Positions 19,263 through 28,281 of a stretch of DNA of 40,968 nucleotides are shown here, piece by piece. Where the stretch lies: the NCBI GenBank assembly GCA_030680805.1, contig JAUXUK010000086.1, positions 1 to 40,968 of the forward strand. Direction: 5' to 3'. Positions within the stretch are counted from its first letter, which is position 1. Each line of letters begins with the position of its first letter. The notes beneath the pieces were generated by a model, which did no database searches, was not told the origin of the DNA, and saw only the letters and a program-made list of their open reading frames with translations. The stretch is from Sulfuritalea sp. Its GTDB lineage: Bacteria; Pseudomonadota; Gammaproteobacteria; Burkholderiales; Rhodocyclaceae. Position numbers and translations under genes: made by a program.

Positions 19263-20873
19263 ATGCTCGACGCCACCATCAAGACCCAGCTTTCCGCCTA
19301 CCTCGAAAAGCTCCAGACACCGATCGAACTCGTCGCCTCGCTCGACGGCAGCGATGCCGCACGCCAGATGCGCGAACTGTTGGCCGACATCGCCGCGCTG
19401 TCGCCCAAGGTCAGCGTGCGAGTTGACGAAAATGCGGATGGCACTGACGTCCGCAAGCCCTCCTTCTCCATCGGCCGTCCCGGCGAGGCCGCCCGCATCC
19501 GCTTTGCCGGCATCCCCATGGGCCACGAATTCACCTCGCTGGTGCTGGCCCTGTTGCAGACCGGCGGTCATCCGCCCAAGGTCGATGCCGCCGTGATCGA
19601 GCAGATCAAGGGCCTGAGCGGAACGATGCGCTTCGAGACCTACATCTCGCTCTCCTGCCACAACTGCCCGGACGTGGTGCAGGCGCTCAACCTGATGGCT
19701 GTGCTCAACCCCGGCGTCGAGAGCGTGATGATCGACGGCGCCTTGTACCAGGACGAAGTGAGTGCACGCCAGATCATGGCCGTGCCGACGGTGCTGCTGA
19801 ACGGCGAACCCTTCGGCCAGGGCCGCATGACGATCGAGGAAATCCTCGCCAAGGTGGATACCGGCGCTACGGCGCGAGATGCCGAAAAGCTTGCTGCGAA
19901 GGACGCCTTCGATGTGCTCGTGGTCGGCGGTGGCCCGGCCGGCGCGGCGGCGGCGATCTACGCCGCGCGCAAAGGCATCCGCACCGGCGTGGTGGCCGAA
20001 CGTTTCGGCGGCCAGGTGCTGGACACCATGGCGATTGAAAACTTTATCTCGGTGCAGCGCACCGAAGGCCCCAAGCTCGCCATGGCGCTGGAGCAGCACG
20101 TCAAGGAATACGAAGTCGACATCATGAATCTGCAACGCGCCGAAGCCCTGACTCCGGCCGGCGACGATGGACTGGCCCAGGTGCGACTCGCCAACGGCGC
20201 GACGCTCAAGGCCAAAAGCGTAATCCTCGCTACCGGCGCCCGTTGGCGCGAGATGAACGTGCCGGGCGAAAAGGAGTACAAGGCCAAAGGCGTGTGCTTC
20301 TGCCCACATTGCGACGGCCCCTTGTTCAAGGGCAAGCGCGTCGCGGTGATCGGCGGCGGCAACTCCGGCGTCGAGGCGGCGATCGACCTCGCCGGCATTG
20401 TGGCGCACGTCACGCTGCTCGAATTCGACAGCAAGCTGCGCGCCGATGCCGTACTCCAGGCCAAGCTCGGCAGCCTGCCCAACGTCACCATCATCACCAG
20501 CGCGCTGACTACCGAGGTGCGTGGCAACGGAGAAAAAGTCACCGGCATTGACTACCAGGACCGCAACAGCGGCGAGAACGGCCATGTCGAACTGGATGGC
20601 ATCTTTGTCCAGATCGGTCTGCTACCGAACACAGACTGGCTCAAGGGCACGATAGGCTTGTCGGCGCGCGGCGAGATCGAGATCGATGCGCGCGGCCAGA
20701 CCTCGCTGCCCGGCGTCTTCGCCGCCGGCGACGCGACGACGACGCCTTACAAGCAGATCATCATCGCCATGGGCGAGGGCGCCAAGGCATCGCTCTCCGC
20801 CTTCGACCACCTGATCCGCAGCCCGGCGGTGAAGGCGGCAACGCCAAGCTTTGATCTGGGTCAGCCGGCCTGA
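19263..20873 (+). CDS. ahpF: Alkyl hydroperoxide reductase, flavoprotein subunit
   Basis: NADH-dependent disulfide reductase that recharges AhpC. The 536-residue product has an N-terminal double-thioredoxin-like domain with CHNC (C132-C135), a linker, then a thioredoxin-reductase-like domain with FAD motif [19 protein letters not shown], redox CPHC (C347-C350) followed by DGPLF, the NADH motif [17 protein letters not shown] and the C-terminal [17 protein letters not shown]. The ATG at 19263 follows AAGGAGAAAATC, an excellent ribosome site; the frame is open upstream into ahpC. Same operon direction as ahpC, 112 bases away. Confidence 0.97.
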   Translation: MLDATIKTQLSAYLEKLQTPIELVASLDGSDAARQMRELLADIAALSPKVSVRVDENADGTDVRKPSFSIGRPGEAARIRFAGIPMGHEFTSLVLALLQTGGHPPKVDAAVIEQIKGLSGTMRFETYISLSCHNCPDVVQALNLMAVLNPGVESVMIDGALYQDEVSARQIMAVPTVLLNGEPFGQGRMTIEEILAKVDTGATARDAEKLAAKDAFDVLVVGGGPAGAAAAIYAARKGIRTGVVAERFGGQVLDTMAIENFISVQRTEGPKLAMALEQHVKEYEVDIMNLQRAEALTPAGDDGLAQVRLANGATLKAKSVILATGARWREMNVPGEKEYKAKGVCFCPHCDGPLFKGKRVAVIGGGNSGVEAAIDLAGIVAHVTLLEFDSKLRADAVLQAKLGSLPNVTIITSALTTEVRGNGEKVTGIDYQDRNSGENGHVELDGIFVQIGLLPNTDWLKGTIGLSARGEIEIDARGQTSLPGVFAAGDATTTPYKQIIIAMGEGAKASLSAFDHLIRSPAVKAATPSFDLGQPA

Positions 20874-20935
20874 GCGGAGGCAAGGTAGTCTAATCACGTT
20901 ACGTGTCCGACATTTCACACAGACAGGAGAACATC

Positions 20936-21433
20936 ATGAAAGCAACCAAGACCGTCAAAATCGCCAAGCTCGACATCGGCATCTCGGACAAGGACCGCGC
21001 CGCCATCGCGCAAGGCCTCTCCGGCCTGCTGGCCGACAGCTACACGCTCTACCTGATGACGCACAACTTCCACTGGAACGTCACCGGGCCGCAGTTCAAC
21101 AGCCTGCACCTGATGTTCATGGGCCAGTACACGGAGCAATGGAACGCGCTCGACCTGATCGCCGAGCGAATCCGCGCGCTGGGCCACCCGGCGCCCGGCA
21201 CCTACAAGGAATTCGTCAAGCTGGCCTCGATCCGCGAGGTCGAAGGCCAGCCGAAGGCGATGGACATGGTGCGCCACCTCGTCGCCGCGCAGGAAGCCAC
21301 GGCGCGCACGGCGAGGAAGCTGTTCCCCTTGATCGAGAAAGCCAACGACCAGCCGACGGCCGACCTGCTGACGCAGCGTATCGAAGTGCACGAGAAGACC
21401 GCATGGATGCTGCGCAGCCTGCTCGAAGAGTAA
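20936..21433 (+). CDS. dps: Dps-family DNA-binding ferritin-like protein
   Basis: Twelve-subunit mini-ferritin that oxidises and stores Fe2+ using H2O2, protecting DNA. The 165-residue product has the ferroxidase ligands in [13 protein letters not shown] and the following LHLMF..QYTEQW, and [11 protein letters not shown] further on, plus a short Lys-rich N-terminus ([11 protein letters not shown]) suited to DNA binding. ATG at 20936 has ACAGGAGA in front; an in-frame GTG at 20903 lacks one. It sits between ahpF and catalase, an OxyR-regulon grouping that couples iron sequestration to peroxide removal. Confidence 0.95.
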   Translation: MKATKTVKIAKLDIGISDKDRAAIAQGLSGLLADSYTLYLMTHNFHWNVTGPQFNSLHLMFMGQYTEQWNALDLIAERIRALGHPAPGTYKEFVKLASIREVEGQPKAMDMVRHLVAAQEATARTARKLFPLIEKANDQPTADLLTQRIEVHEKTAWMLRSLLEE

Positions 21434-21470
21434 TTGCAAACACCCTTCACGACCCGAAAGGAGCATTGAA

Positions 21471-22922
21471 ATGAGCAAGAAACTCACTACCAACGCCGGC
21501 TGCCCCGTCGTCGACAACCAGAACGCGATGACCGCCGGACCGCGCGGGCCGCAACTGCTACAGGATGTCTGGTTCCTCGAAAAACTCGCCCATTTCGACC
21601 GCGAGGTAATTCCCGAACGGCGCATGCACGCCAAGGGCAGCGGCGCCTACGGCAGCTTCACCGTCACCCACGACATCACGAAATACACCCGTGCCAAGAT
21701 CTTCTCCCAGGTCGGCAAGAAGACGGAACTCTTCGCACGCTTCACCACCGTCGCCGGCGAGCGCGGCGCGGCCGATGCCGAGCGCGACATCCGCGGCTTC
21801 GCCGTCAAGTTCTACACCGAGGAAGGCAACTGGGACATGGTCGGCAACAACACGCCGGTGTTCTTCCTGCGCGATCCGCTCAAGTTCCCCGACCTCAACC
21901 ACGCGGTCAAGCGTGACCCGAAGACCAACATGCGCAGTGCGAAGAACAACTGGGACTTCTGGACCTCGCTGCCTGAGGCCCTGCACCAGATCACCATCGT
22001 CATGTCGGACCGCGGCATCCCGGCCAGCTACCGCAGCATGCACGGCTTCGGTTCGCACACCTTCAGCTTCATCAACGCGAAGAACGAGCGCTACTGGGTC
22101 AAGTTCCACTTCAAGAGCCAGCAGCCGATCCGGAACCTGACCGACGCCGAGGCCGAGGCCCTCATCGGCAAGGATCGCGAGAGTCACCAGAAGGACCTCT
22201 TCGAGGCCATCGAAAATCGCGATTTTCCGAAATGGACGCTGAAGGTGCAGGTCATGCCGGAAGCCGATGCCGCCAAGCTGCCCTACAACCCCTTCGACTT
22301 GACCAAGATATGGCCGCACAAAGACTACCCGCTGATCGAAGTCGGCGTCATGGAGCTCAACCGCAACCCCGAGAACTTCTTCGCCGAGGTCGAGCAGTCC
22401 GCCTTCAATCCAGCCAACGTGGTGCCCGGCATCGGCTTTTCGCCGGACAAGATGTTGCAGGGCCGCCTGTTCGCCTACGGCGATGCGCAACGCTATCGGC
22501 TCGGCGTCAATCACCACCTGATTCCGGTGAACGCCCCGCGCTGCCCGGTGCACAACTACCACCGCGATGGCGCCATGCGCACCGACGGCAACTTCGGCGG
22601 CACGCTTGGCTATGAACCCAACGACCAGGGCGAATGGGCCGAGCAGCCGGAATTCCGCGAGCCGCCGCTGGCGCTTTCCGGCGCGGCGGACCACTGGAAC
22701 CATCGCGAGGACACGGACTACTACTCGCAGCCCGGCGCGCTGTTCCGCCTCATGACGCCGGCGCAGCAGAAGGTGCTGTTCGAGAACACCGCACGTTCGG
22801 TGGGCGGGGCGCCGAAGTCGATCCAGTTGCGCCACATCCGCAACTGCCTGAAGGCCGATCCGGCCTACGGCAAGGGCGTGGCCGACGCGCTGGGCATCGC
22901 CTTGTCCGAAGTCACGGCCTGA
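21471..22922 (+). CDS. katA: Monofunctional haem catalase
   Basis: Haem b catalase that dismutates H2O2 to water and oxygen. The product of 483 residues is the small-subunit clade. Active-site His53 lies in [12 protein letters not shown], the catalytic Asn in VGNNTPVFF near residue 126, and the proximal haem ligand Tyr336 in [21 protein letters not shown] precedes the ATG. It is the last gene of the peroxide-defence group; a GC hairpin begins eight bases after its stop. The symbol is by family convention. Confidence 0.96.
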   Translation: MSKKLTTNAGCPVVDNQNAMTAGPRGPQLLQDVWFLEKLAHFDREVIPERRMHAKGSGAYGSFTVTHDITKYTRAKIFSQVGKKTELFARFTTVAGERGAADAERDIRGFAVKFYTEEGNWDMVGNNTPVFFLRDPLKFPDLNHAVKRDPKTNMRSAKNNWDFWTSLPEALHQITIVMSDRGIPASYRSMHGFGSHTFSFINAKNERYWVKFHFKSQQPIRNLTDAEAEALIGKDRESHQKDLFEAIENRDFPKWTLKVQVMPEADAAKLPYNPFDLTKIWPHKDYPLIEVGVMELNRNPENFFAEVEQSAFNPANVVPGIGFSPDKMLQGRLFAYGDAQRYRLGVNHHLIPVNAPRCPVHNYHRDGAMRTDGNFGGTLGYEPNDQGEWAEQPEFREPPLALSGAADHWNHREDTDYYSQPGALFRLMTPAQQKVLFENTARSVGGAPKSIQLRHIRNCLKADPAYGKGVADALGIALSEVTA

Positions 22923-22929
22923 TCACGCC

Positions 22930-22968
22930 GGCGGCACAGCGATCGCCGTGCCGCCAGCGCCGACTTTC
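22930..22968 (+). repeat. Hairpin plus dispersed 3'-end repeat after catalase
   Basis: GGCGGCAC (22930-22937) pairs perfectly with GTGCCGCC (22948-22955) around a 10-base loop, seven bases behind the katA stop, and could end transcription though no T-run follows. The stretch 22942-22968 matches 26024-26050 at 26 of 27 positions and includes the recurring AGCGCCGACT decamer (22956-22965). Confidence 0.65.
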
Positions 22969-23015
22969 GAGGCGCGACGAACAGGAAATTATCGCAGCGA
23001 GTAAACCGGAGCGGA

Positions 23016-23222
23016 TCAGTCGGCGTCGAAACCGGCGTCCTCGATTACGGACTTGAGCTGGTCGCGCGTCACCTTCGCGGCGTCGAACTCGACCACCGCC
23101 TGCTTCTGCTCCAGCGAGACCTCGGCCTTCGTCACACCGTCGAGCGCCGTCAGCGCGCCGGTCACGCTTTTCACGCAGCCGCCGCAGGACATGCCGTCCA
23201 CCTTGATTGTCGTCGTTTCCAT
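23016..23222 (-). CDS. copZ: CopZ-like copper chaperone (HMA domain)
   Basis: Cytoplasmic 68-residue heavy-metal-associated domain protein. The metal-binding motif is MSCGGC near the N-terminus of a beta-alpha-beta-beta-alpha-beta fold ending in VIEDAGFDAD. Such chaperones bind Cu+ and hand it to the CopA ATPase. It lies one base behind the copA reading frame on the same strand, so it is the last gene of a rhodanese-copA-copZ operon. Mercury or other soft metals are less likely given the ATPase type. Confidence 0.9.
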   Translation of the reverse strand: METTTIKVDGMSCGGCVKSVTGALTALDGVTKAEVSLEQKQAVVEFDAAKVTRDQLKSVIEDAGFDAD

Positions 23223-23223
23223 T

Positions 23224-25437
23224 TCACTTCCCTCCGGGTTTCCAGTTTCTCAGCAGCAGCGAATTGCTCACCACCGATACCGAGCTCATCGCCATCGCCG
23301 CGCCGGCGATGACCGGGTTCAGCATGCCCAGCGCCGCGAGCGGGATGCCGAGCACGTTGTAGATGAAGGCGAAGAACAAATTCTGCCGTATCTTGGACAG
23401 CGTCGCGCGTGAGAGCGAAATCGCATCGGCGACGCCGTTGAGGTCGTCGCGCATCAGCGTCACGTCGGCGGCTTGCATTGCCACGTCGGAGCCGGCCGCC
23501 ATGGCGAAGCTGACGTCGGCCGCAGCCAGCGCCGGCGCGTCGTTGATGCCGTCGCCGGCCATGCCGACCAGACGGCCGCCGGCTTTGAGCTTGTTCACGG
23601 CGGCGGCCTTGTCGCCGGGCAAAACCTCGGCCTCGAAATATTCGATGCCGGCTTCATGAGCCACAGCCTGCGCCGTACCGGCGTTGTCGCCGGTCAGCAT
23701 CACGACGTCGATGCCGAGCCGGTTCAGGCGCGCCACCGCAGCCCTCGAGCTGGCACGCAAGGGATCGGCGATGCCGATGAAGCCGAGCAGTTTTTCATCG
23801 GCGACCACGGCGACCACGCTGCGTCCGGCGTGCGCCAAGGTCTCGGCCTCGGGCGCGGACCAGCCCTGCTCCTTGATCCATCCCGCCGAGCCAGCGAGCA
23901 CGCGGCGGCCATCGACTTCGCCCTGAAGACCCCGGCCCGCCGTCGTCACGACGTTCTGCGGCGTCGCCAGGGCGAGCCCGTCGGCCCTGGCGCGCGCCAC
24001 GATGGCGGCGGCGAGCGGATGCGTCGATCCCTGTTCGAGGCTGGCCGCGAGTTGCAGCAATGTCGCCGTATCGTCAGCGCCGACTTTTTCGGGAATCACG
24101 TCGGTCACCACCGGCTGTCCCTCGGTCAGGGTCCCGGTCTTGTCCACCACCAGCACCTTGAGCTTTTCCGCAAGCTCCAGCGCCACTGCATTGCGGATCA
24201 GCACGCCGGCCTTGGCGCCCTGCCCGGTGCCGACCATGATCGCGGTCGGCGTCGCCAGTCCCAGCGCGCAGGGACAGGCGATCACCAGCACCGCTACGGC
24301 GTTGACCAGCGCCTGGGTGAAGTCACCGGCCAGCGCCCACCATGCGACAAAGGTAAGCAGCGCAATCGCCACCACCACCGGCACGAAAATCGCCGCTACT
24401 TTGTCAGCCAGACGCTGCACCGGGGCTTTGGAACCCTGCGCTTCCTCCACCAGGTGAATGATGCCGGCCAGTAAGGTGTGGCTGCCGACGCCCGTGGCGC
24501 GGCAGCGCAGCAGCCCGTCGCCGTTGATGGTCGCGGCGAACACGCGGTCGCCCGCGGCTTTGGTCACCGGCAGGCTCTCGCCGGTGAGCATGGATTCGTT
24601 GGCCGACGATGCGCCGTCGATGACCTCGCCATCGACCGGCATCGCCTCGCCGGCACGGACGACGAAGACATCGCCGGGAATCAGCGTCGCCACCGGCACG
24701 TCGATCAATTCACCGGCGCGCTCGATGCGCGCCGTCTGTGGCTGCAATTTCGCCAGCGCCTCGATGGCGGCGGACGTCTTCGCCTTGGCCCGCGCTTCTA
24801 GAATCTTGCCCAGCAGCACCAGCGTGATGACCGTGGCGGAGGCCTCGAACTACACATGCTGGTGATGCAGGTCCCACACCGTGACGACGAAGCTGTAGGC
24901 CCAGGCCATGCTGGTGCCCAGCGCCACCAGCACGTCCATGTTGCCGGCGCCGCCGCGTATCGCGTTGGCGCCGCCGACGTAAAAGCGCCAGCCGATCCAG
25001 AACTGCACCGGCGTCGCCAGCAACAATTGCAGCCAGCGCGGAATGACATCGGTGTGAGCGTCGGCGTCGGCGCCGAACATGAAGGCCATCTGCGCCACCA
25101 GCGGCAGCGTCAGCGCGGCGGCGATCCAGAAGCGGTGCAGTTCCTCGTGATAGAGGGCCAGCTTCTTCGCTGTTTCCCCGGCCCGCGTATCCGTTGTAGA
25201 CACATCCGCCGTAAAACCGGTCTTCACCACGGTCGCGATCAAGCGGTCCACATCGACAGTGCCCGGCGCGTAGCGAACGTGCGCACGCTCGGCGGCGAAG
25301 TTCACCGCCGCTTCGACACCAGGGAGCTTGTTCAACTGCTTTTCGATGCGCGCCGCGCAGGCCGCGCAGGTCATGCCGCCCAGCGCCAGTTCGACGGTGT
25401 CGCGACTGCTGTCGGCGGGGGCCTGCGGCGCGTTCAT
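23224..25437 (-). pseudogene. copA: CopA-type Cu+ P-type ATPase interrupted by an in-frame amber codon
   Basis: Cu+-exporting P1B-ATPase of about 737 codons. Nearly everything is intact: one N-terminal HMA domain (GMTCAACAARI, C24/C27), the CPC transport motif in [15 protein letters not shown], phosphorylation site [25 protein letters not shown], and the last two membrane segments with YNVLGIP and [11 protein letters not shown]. However codon 196 is TAG (24850-24852), between HHQHV and [10 protein letters not shown], where homologues have Tyr. The frame is the same before and after, so this is a single substitution rather than a frameshift. Translation would give a 195-residue N-terminal fragment, unless the codon is suppressed, a downstream GTG (24819) is used, or the base is a sequencing error. 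The intact downstream motifs argue for a very recent event. Start ATG lies three bases after the rhodanese stop. Confidence 0.9.
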
Positions 25438-25440
25438 CGC

Positions 25441-25821
25441 TTACTCGAAATTTATCGGCTCGGGCTTCTCGGTGGGTCGGCCTTCGGTGTTCCAGACCTC
25501 GAAGCCGCCCGCCATTGAAATCACGTCGGCATAACCGATGCGCTGCAACTGCACCGTCGACAACGCGGCGCGGCCGCTGGTGCGGCAGTAGATCAGGTAG
25601 GGCCTGACCTTGTCGAGGCACTCGGCAACGGTGCCGATCTTGAACTCGAGCACGCCGCGCGGGATGTTGATCGCGCCGGGCAGGTGGCCGGCGGCATACT
25701 CGTCGTACTCGCGCACGTCGATGATGGTGCGCTTGGTCATCAGCGCCTGCGCCTCGGCAGTCGATACTTCCTTGATCTGCGACTTGGCTTCGACGACGAG
25801 GTCGTGGGGGGTGAGGGCCAT
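25441..25821 (-). CDS. Rhodanese-domain protein
   Basis: Single-domain rhodanese of 126 residues, a sulfurtransferase or persulfide carrier. The active-site cysteine is in IYCRTSGRAA, and family motifs TIIDVREYDEYAAGHLPGAI are present. No signal peptide, so cytoplasmic. ATG at 25821 follows CCGGAGAG; an in-frame ATG six codons upstream (25839) lacks a ribosome site. First gene of the operon with copA and copZ, hence a role in copper or sulfide stress, or delivery of sulfur to thiol chaperones, is plausible but unproven. Confidence 0.9.
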   Translation of the reverse strand: MALTPHDLVVEAKSQIKEVSTAEAQALMTKRTIIDVREYDEYAAGHLPGAINIPRGVLEFKIGTVAECLDKVRPYLIYCRTSGRAALSTVQLQRIGYADVISMAGGFEVWNTEGRPTEKPEPINFE

Positions 25822-25837
25822 GGTTCTCTCCGGAAAC

Positions 25838-25853
25838 ATTAGAAAACGCTAAT
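25838..25853. promoter_or_regulatory. Inverted repeat upstream of the rhodanese-copA operon
   Basis: ATTAG-N6-CTAAT, a perfect 5-6-5 inverted repeat, ends 17 bases before the rhodanese ATG. It is an AT-rich island in GC-rich DNA and could be an operator. It does not look like a CueR site. The cognate regulator is unknown and none is encoded nearby. Confidence 0.4.
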
Positions 25854-25888
25854 TATGGTCCCAGGCGCGCCGCGCCGCAAGTTGCCTG

Positions 25889-26050
25889 CCCGCGAAGCGG
25901 AATCCCAGGCATGCAAAGCACCTGCCCGGACCTTGTCTGCCGGGAATTCCGCTGCGCGGGCCGGCAAAGCGGAATCCCAGGCATGCAAGGCACCCGCGCC
26001 GCCCGATCGCCGGCATCGCCGCTATCGCCGTCCCGCCAGCGCCGACTTTC
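25889..26050 (-). repeat. Cluster of dispersed repeats between the copper operon and the SafE gene
   Basis: The 227-base gap contains a 28-base direct repeat, AAGCGGAATCCCAGGCATGC plus 8 more bases, at 25895-25922 and 25967-25994 (27 of 28 identical). Between them lies an inverted copy (25926-25964) of the 39-base unit found at 18367-18405, and at its end the 27-base unit (26024-26050) shared with 22942-22968. No ORF in the gap is supported. The last unit touches the 3' end of the SafE gene. Confidence 0.75.
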
Positions 26051-26756
26051 AGACCACGCCCTGCCAGAGCTTGCCGCCCAGCGCCGCCGCATTGACCAGC
26101 CCCCACACGCCGAAGGCCAGCACGATCAAGCCCGAACCCAGACGCAGCGCACGGCCCTGAACGACGCTGCGAAAGCGCACCAGCAGCAGCCCGGCAAGCA
26201 TCAGGTTGGGCAGCGTGCCGAGTCCGAAGGCCAGCATGATGGCCGCGCCCCGCACCGCGCTGCCGGACAGCAGCGTCATCGTCAGCACGCTATAGACCAG
26301 GCCGCAGGGCAGCCAGCCCCACAGCATGCCGAGCGGAAACGCCTGCGCCATGCCGCGCACCGGCAGGAAGCGCCGGGTCGAAGGCTGCACCCGCCGCCAC
26401 AGCCATTGGCCGGCACGTTCGGTAAAGGCCAGGGTCCGCGTCATTCCGGTGAGATAGAAGCCGAGCGCCACCATCATCAGGTTGGCGCCGACATACAGGA
26501 TCGTCTGCACCGGCAACCAGTTGTTGAGCAACAGGCCCAGGCTACCGAGCGCGCCCATCAAGGCGCCGGCGATGGCATAGCTGGCGATGCGGCCGAGGTT
26601 GTAGGCGAGATGGAGCGGCCAGACCGAACCCTGCTTCCCGGCGGGGCGCGGCGTCTGCAGGCTCAGCGCGGAGACGATGCCACCGCACATTCCGGCGCAA
26701 TGCACGCCACCGAGCAGGCCGATCAGGAATACCGCGAGAAAGCCGCTGTCAGGCAC
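26049..26756 (-). CDS. SafE/TauE-type membrane protein with HCxGMCGG motif
   Basis: Inner-membrane protein of 235 residues, six or seven hydrophobic segments, of the COG2836 sulfite exporter TauE/SafE group. It opens with FLIGLLGGVHCAGMCGGIVS; this His-Cys-Met-Cys motif is conserved in the group and looks like a soft-metal or thiol site. Members often sit in cbb3 oxidase assembly loci near ccoGHIS, so a part in copper or redox supply to the oxidase is likelier than sulfite export. The start is GTG at 26756, nine bases behind the hemN stop; no better start precedes the motif. Substrate unknown. Confidence 0.85.
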   Translation of the reverse strand: MPDSGFLAVFLIGLLGGVHCAGMCGGIVSALSLQTPRPAGKQGSVWPLHLAYNLGRIASYAIAGALMGALGSLGLLLNNWLPVQTILYVGANLMMVALGFYLTGMTRTLAFTERAGQWLWRRVQPSTRRFLPVRGMAQAFPLGMLWGWLPCGLVYSVLTMTLLSGSAVRGAAIMLAFGLGTLPNLMLAGLLLVRFRSVVQGRALRLGSGLIVLAFGVWGLVNAAALGGKLWQGVV

Positions 26757-26765
26757 CGCGGCTCG

Positions 26766-28154
26766 TCAGATGACTTTGGAATAGCGGACGCGTTCGCGGT
26801 CGGTGCGCAGATAGCGGTCGAACGCCATGGCGATGCCGCGCACCAGCAGTCGGCCACGCGGCAGGACGCTGATCCACTGGTCGTCGATGGTGAGCAGGCC
26901 GCCGGTTTCCATTTCCTTCAGGTCTGCCAGTTCGTCGGCGAAATAGGACTTGAAATCGATCAGGTGGGCGATCTCGATGGACTCGATGGAAAGCTCGAAG
27001 TGGCACATCAGGGCCTGGATGATGCTGCGGCGCAGAAGGTCGTCGGCGTTCAACTCGATGCCGCGAAAGATGGGCAGCGCGCCCTGGTCGAGGCTGTCGT
27101 AATACTCGTCGAGCGTCCGCACGTTCTGGCAGTAGCTCGGCCCGACCTTGCCGATCGCGGAAACGCCGAAGGCCATCAGGTCGGCCTCGGCATGCGTCGA
27201 ATAGCCCTGGAAATTGCGGTGCAAACGGCCCTGGCGCTGCGCCACGGCGAGTTCATCGTCCGGCTTGGCGAAGTGGTCCATGCCGATGAAGACGTAGCCC
27301 GCATCGGTCAAACGGCGGATCGCCAGTTGCAGGATCTGCAGGCGCGCATCGGCCGATGGCAGGTCGGCTTCATTGATGCGGCGCTGTGGCTTGGCCAGGC
27401 TGGGCAGGTGGGCGTAGTTGTAGATCGACAGGCGATCCGGATCGAGCTTGATGATCTCGTCCAGGGTGTGGTTGAAGCTGATCACGTTCTGCTTCGGCAG
27501 TCCGTATATCAGGTCGACCGAGATGCCCCTGAAACCAAACTCGCGCGCCGAGTCGATGACCAGTTTGGTCTCTTCGAGGCTCTGCACACGATTCACGGCC
27601 ACCTGCACATCCGGGGCAAAATCCTGCACGCCGACACTCATGCGGTTGAAGCCGAGCTCGCCAAGCAGTTTCACCGTCTCGCGGTCGACTTTGCGCGGAT
27701 CGACCTCGATCGAATACTCGCCCCCGGGCAGCAAACGGAAGTGCTTGCGGATGATGTCCATCAGCCGGCGCATCTCGTCGTTGGAGAGGAAGGTCGGCGT
27801 GCCGCCGCCAAAATGCAGCTGGACCACATCCCGACTGCCATCGAGCGCCGCTTCCTGCATGGCGATTTCCTTGCCCAAGTACTTGATGTACTTGGCGGAA
27901 CGACCGTGATCCTTGGTGATGATCTTGTTGCAGGCGCAGTAGTAGCAGATGGTGTTGCAGAAAGGGATGTGGACGTATAATGAAAGAGGTCGTCCTATGC
28001 CTCCCACCGTTCTCTGTCCGAGCCAGCGCACGTAATCGTCCGCGCCAAACGCTTCGACAAACCGATCGGCCGTCGGGTAAGACGTGTATCTCGGTCCGTT
28101 GACGTCAAAGCGACGAATGACCTCCGGGTCGAAAATCAGTTCCTGATAGTCCAT
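26766..28154 (-). CDS. hemN: Oxygen-independent coproporphyrinogen III oxidase
   Basis: Radical-SAM enzyme that decarboxylates coproporphyrinogen III to protoporphyrinogen IX without oxygen, allowing haem synthesis in anaerobiosis. The 462-residue product has the cluster motif HIPFCNTICYYCACNK (C66, C70, C73, plus C75) and the SAM-binding GGGTPTFL, and starts FDPEVIRRFDVNGPRYTSYP as true HemN does (not HemW). ATG at 28154 gives that N-terminus; the frame continues upstream into the fnr region without support. It is divergent from fnr, with an FNR box in between, so anaerobic induction by FNR is expected. Confidence 0.96.
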   Translation of the reverse strand: MDYQELIFDPEVIRRFDVNGPRYTSYPTADRFVEAFGADDYVRWLGQRTVGGIGRPLSLYVHIPFCNTICYYCACNKIITKDHGRSAKYIKYLGKEIAMQEAALDGSRDVVQLHFGGGTPTFLSNDEMRRLMDIIRKHFRLLPGGEYSIEVDPRKVDRETVKLLGELGFNRMSVGVQDFAPDVQVAVNRVQSLEETKLVIDSAREFGFRGISVDLIYGLPKQNVISFNHTLDEIIKLDPDRLSIYNYAHLPSLAKPQRRINEADLPSADARLQILQLAIRRLTDAGYVFIGMDHFAKPDDELAVAQRQGRLHRNFQGYSTHAEADLMAFGVSAIGKVGPSYCQNVRTLDEYYDSLDQGALPIFRGIELNADDLLRRSIIQALMCHFELSIESIEIAHLIDFKSYFADELADLKEMETGGLLTIDDQWISVLPRGRLLVRGIAMAFDRYLRTDRERVRYSKVI

Positions 28155-28235
28155 TGGCAGAATGGTTTGATAAATACGGCAAGCGCGACACATTTGCGCG
28201 AGCATGCAGAATGCCGCAATCGCCCGCAACTCGGG

Positions 28236-28249
28236 TTGACACAGATCAA
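28236..28249. promoter_or_regulatory. FNR box between hemN and fnr
   Basis: TTGACACAGATCAA matches the FNR consensus TTGAT-N4-ATCAA at nine of ten positions. It lies 82 bases before the hemN start and 32 bases before the fnr start, so it could activate hemN and repress fnr itself, as in other FNR systems. Confidence 0.8.
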
Positions 28250-28281
28250 AGGGGTACCCCTCACCGGGTAATGCAAGCAGC

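Noticed and set aside
24846-24856. Frameshift as the cause of the copA break
   Set aside because: The reading phase is identical before and after the TAG, so no base was gained or lost.
25911-27980. Open frame of 689 codons on the plus strand
   Set aside because: It lies antisense to the SafE-type gene and hemN, both with clear motifs; its His/Gln/Arg-rich translation resembles no protein.
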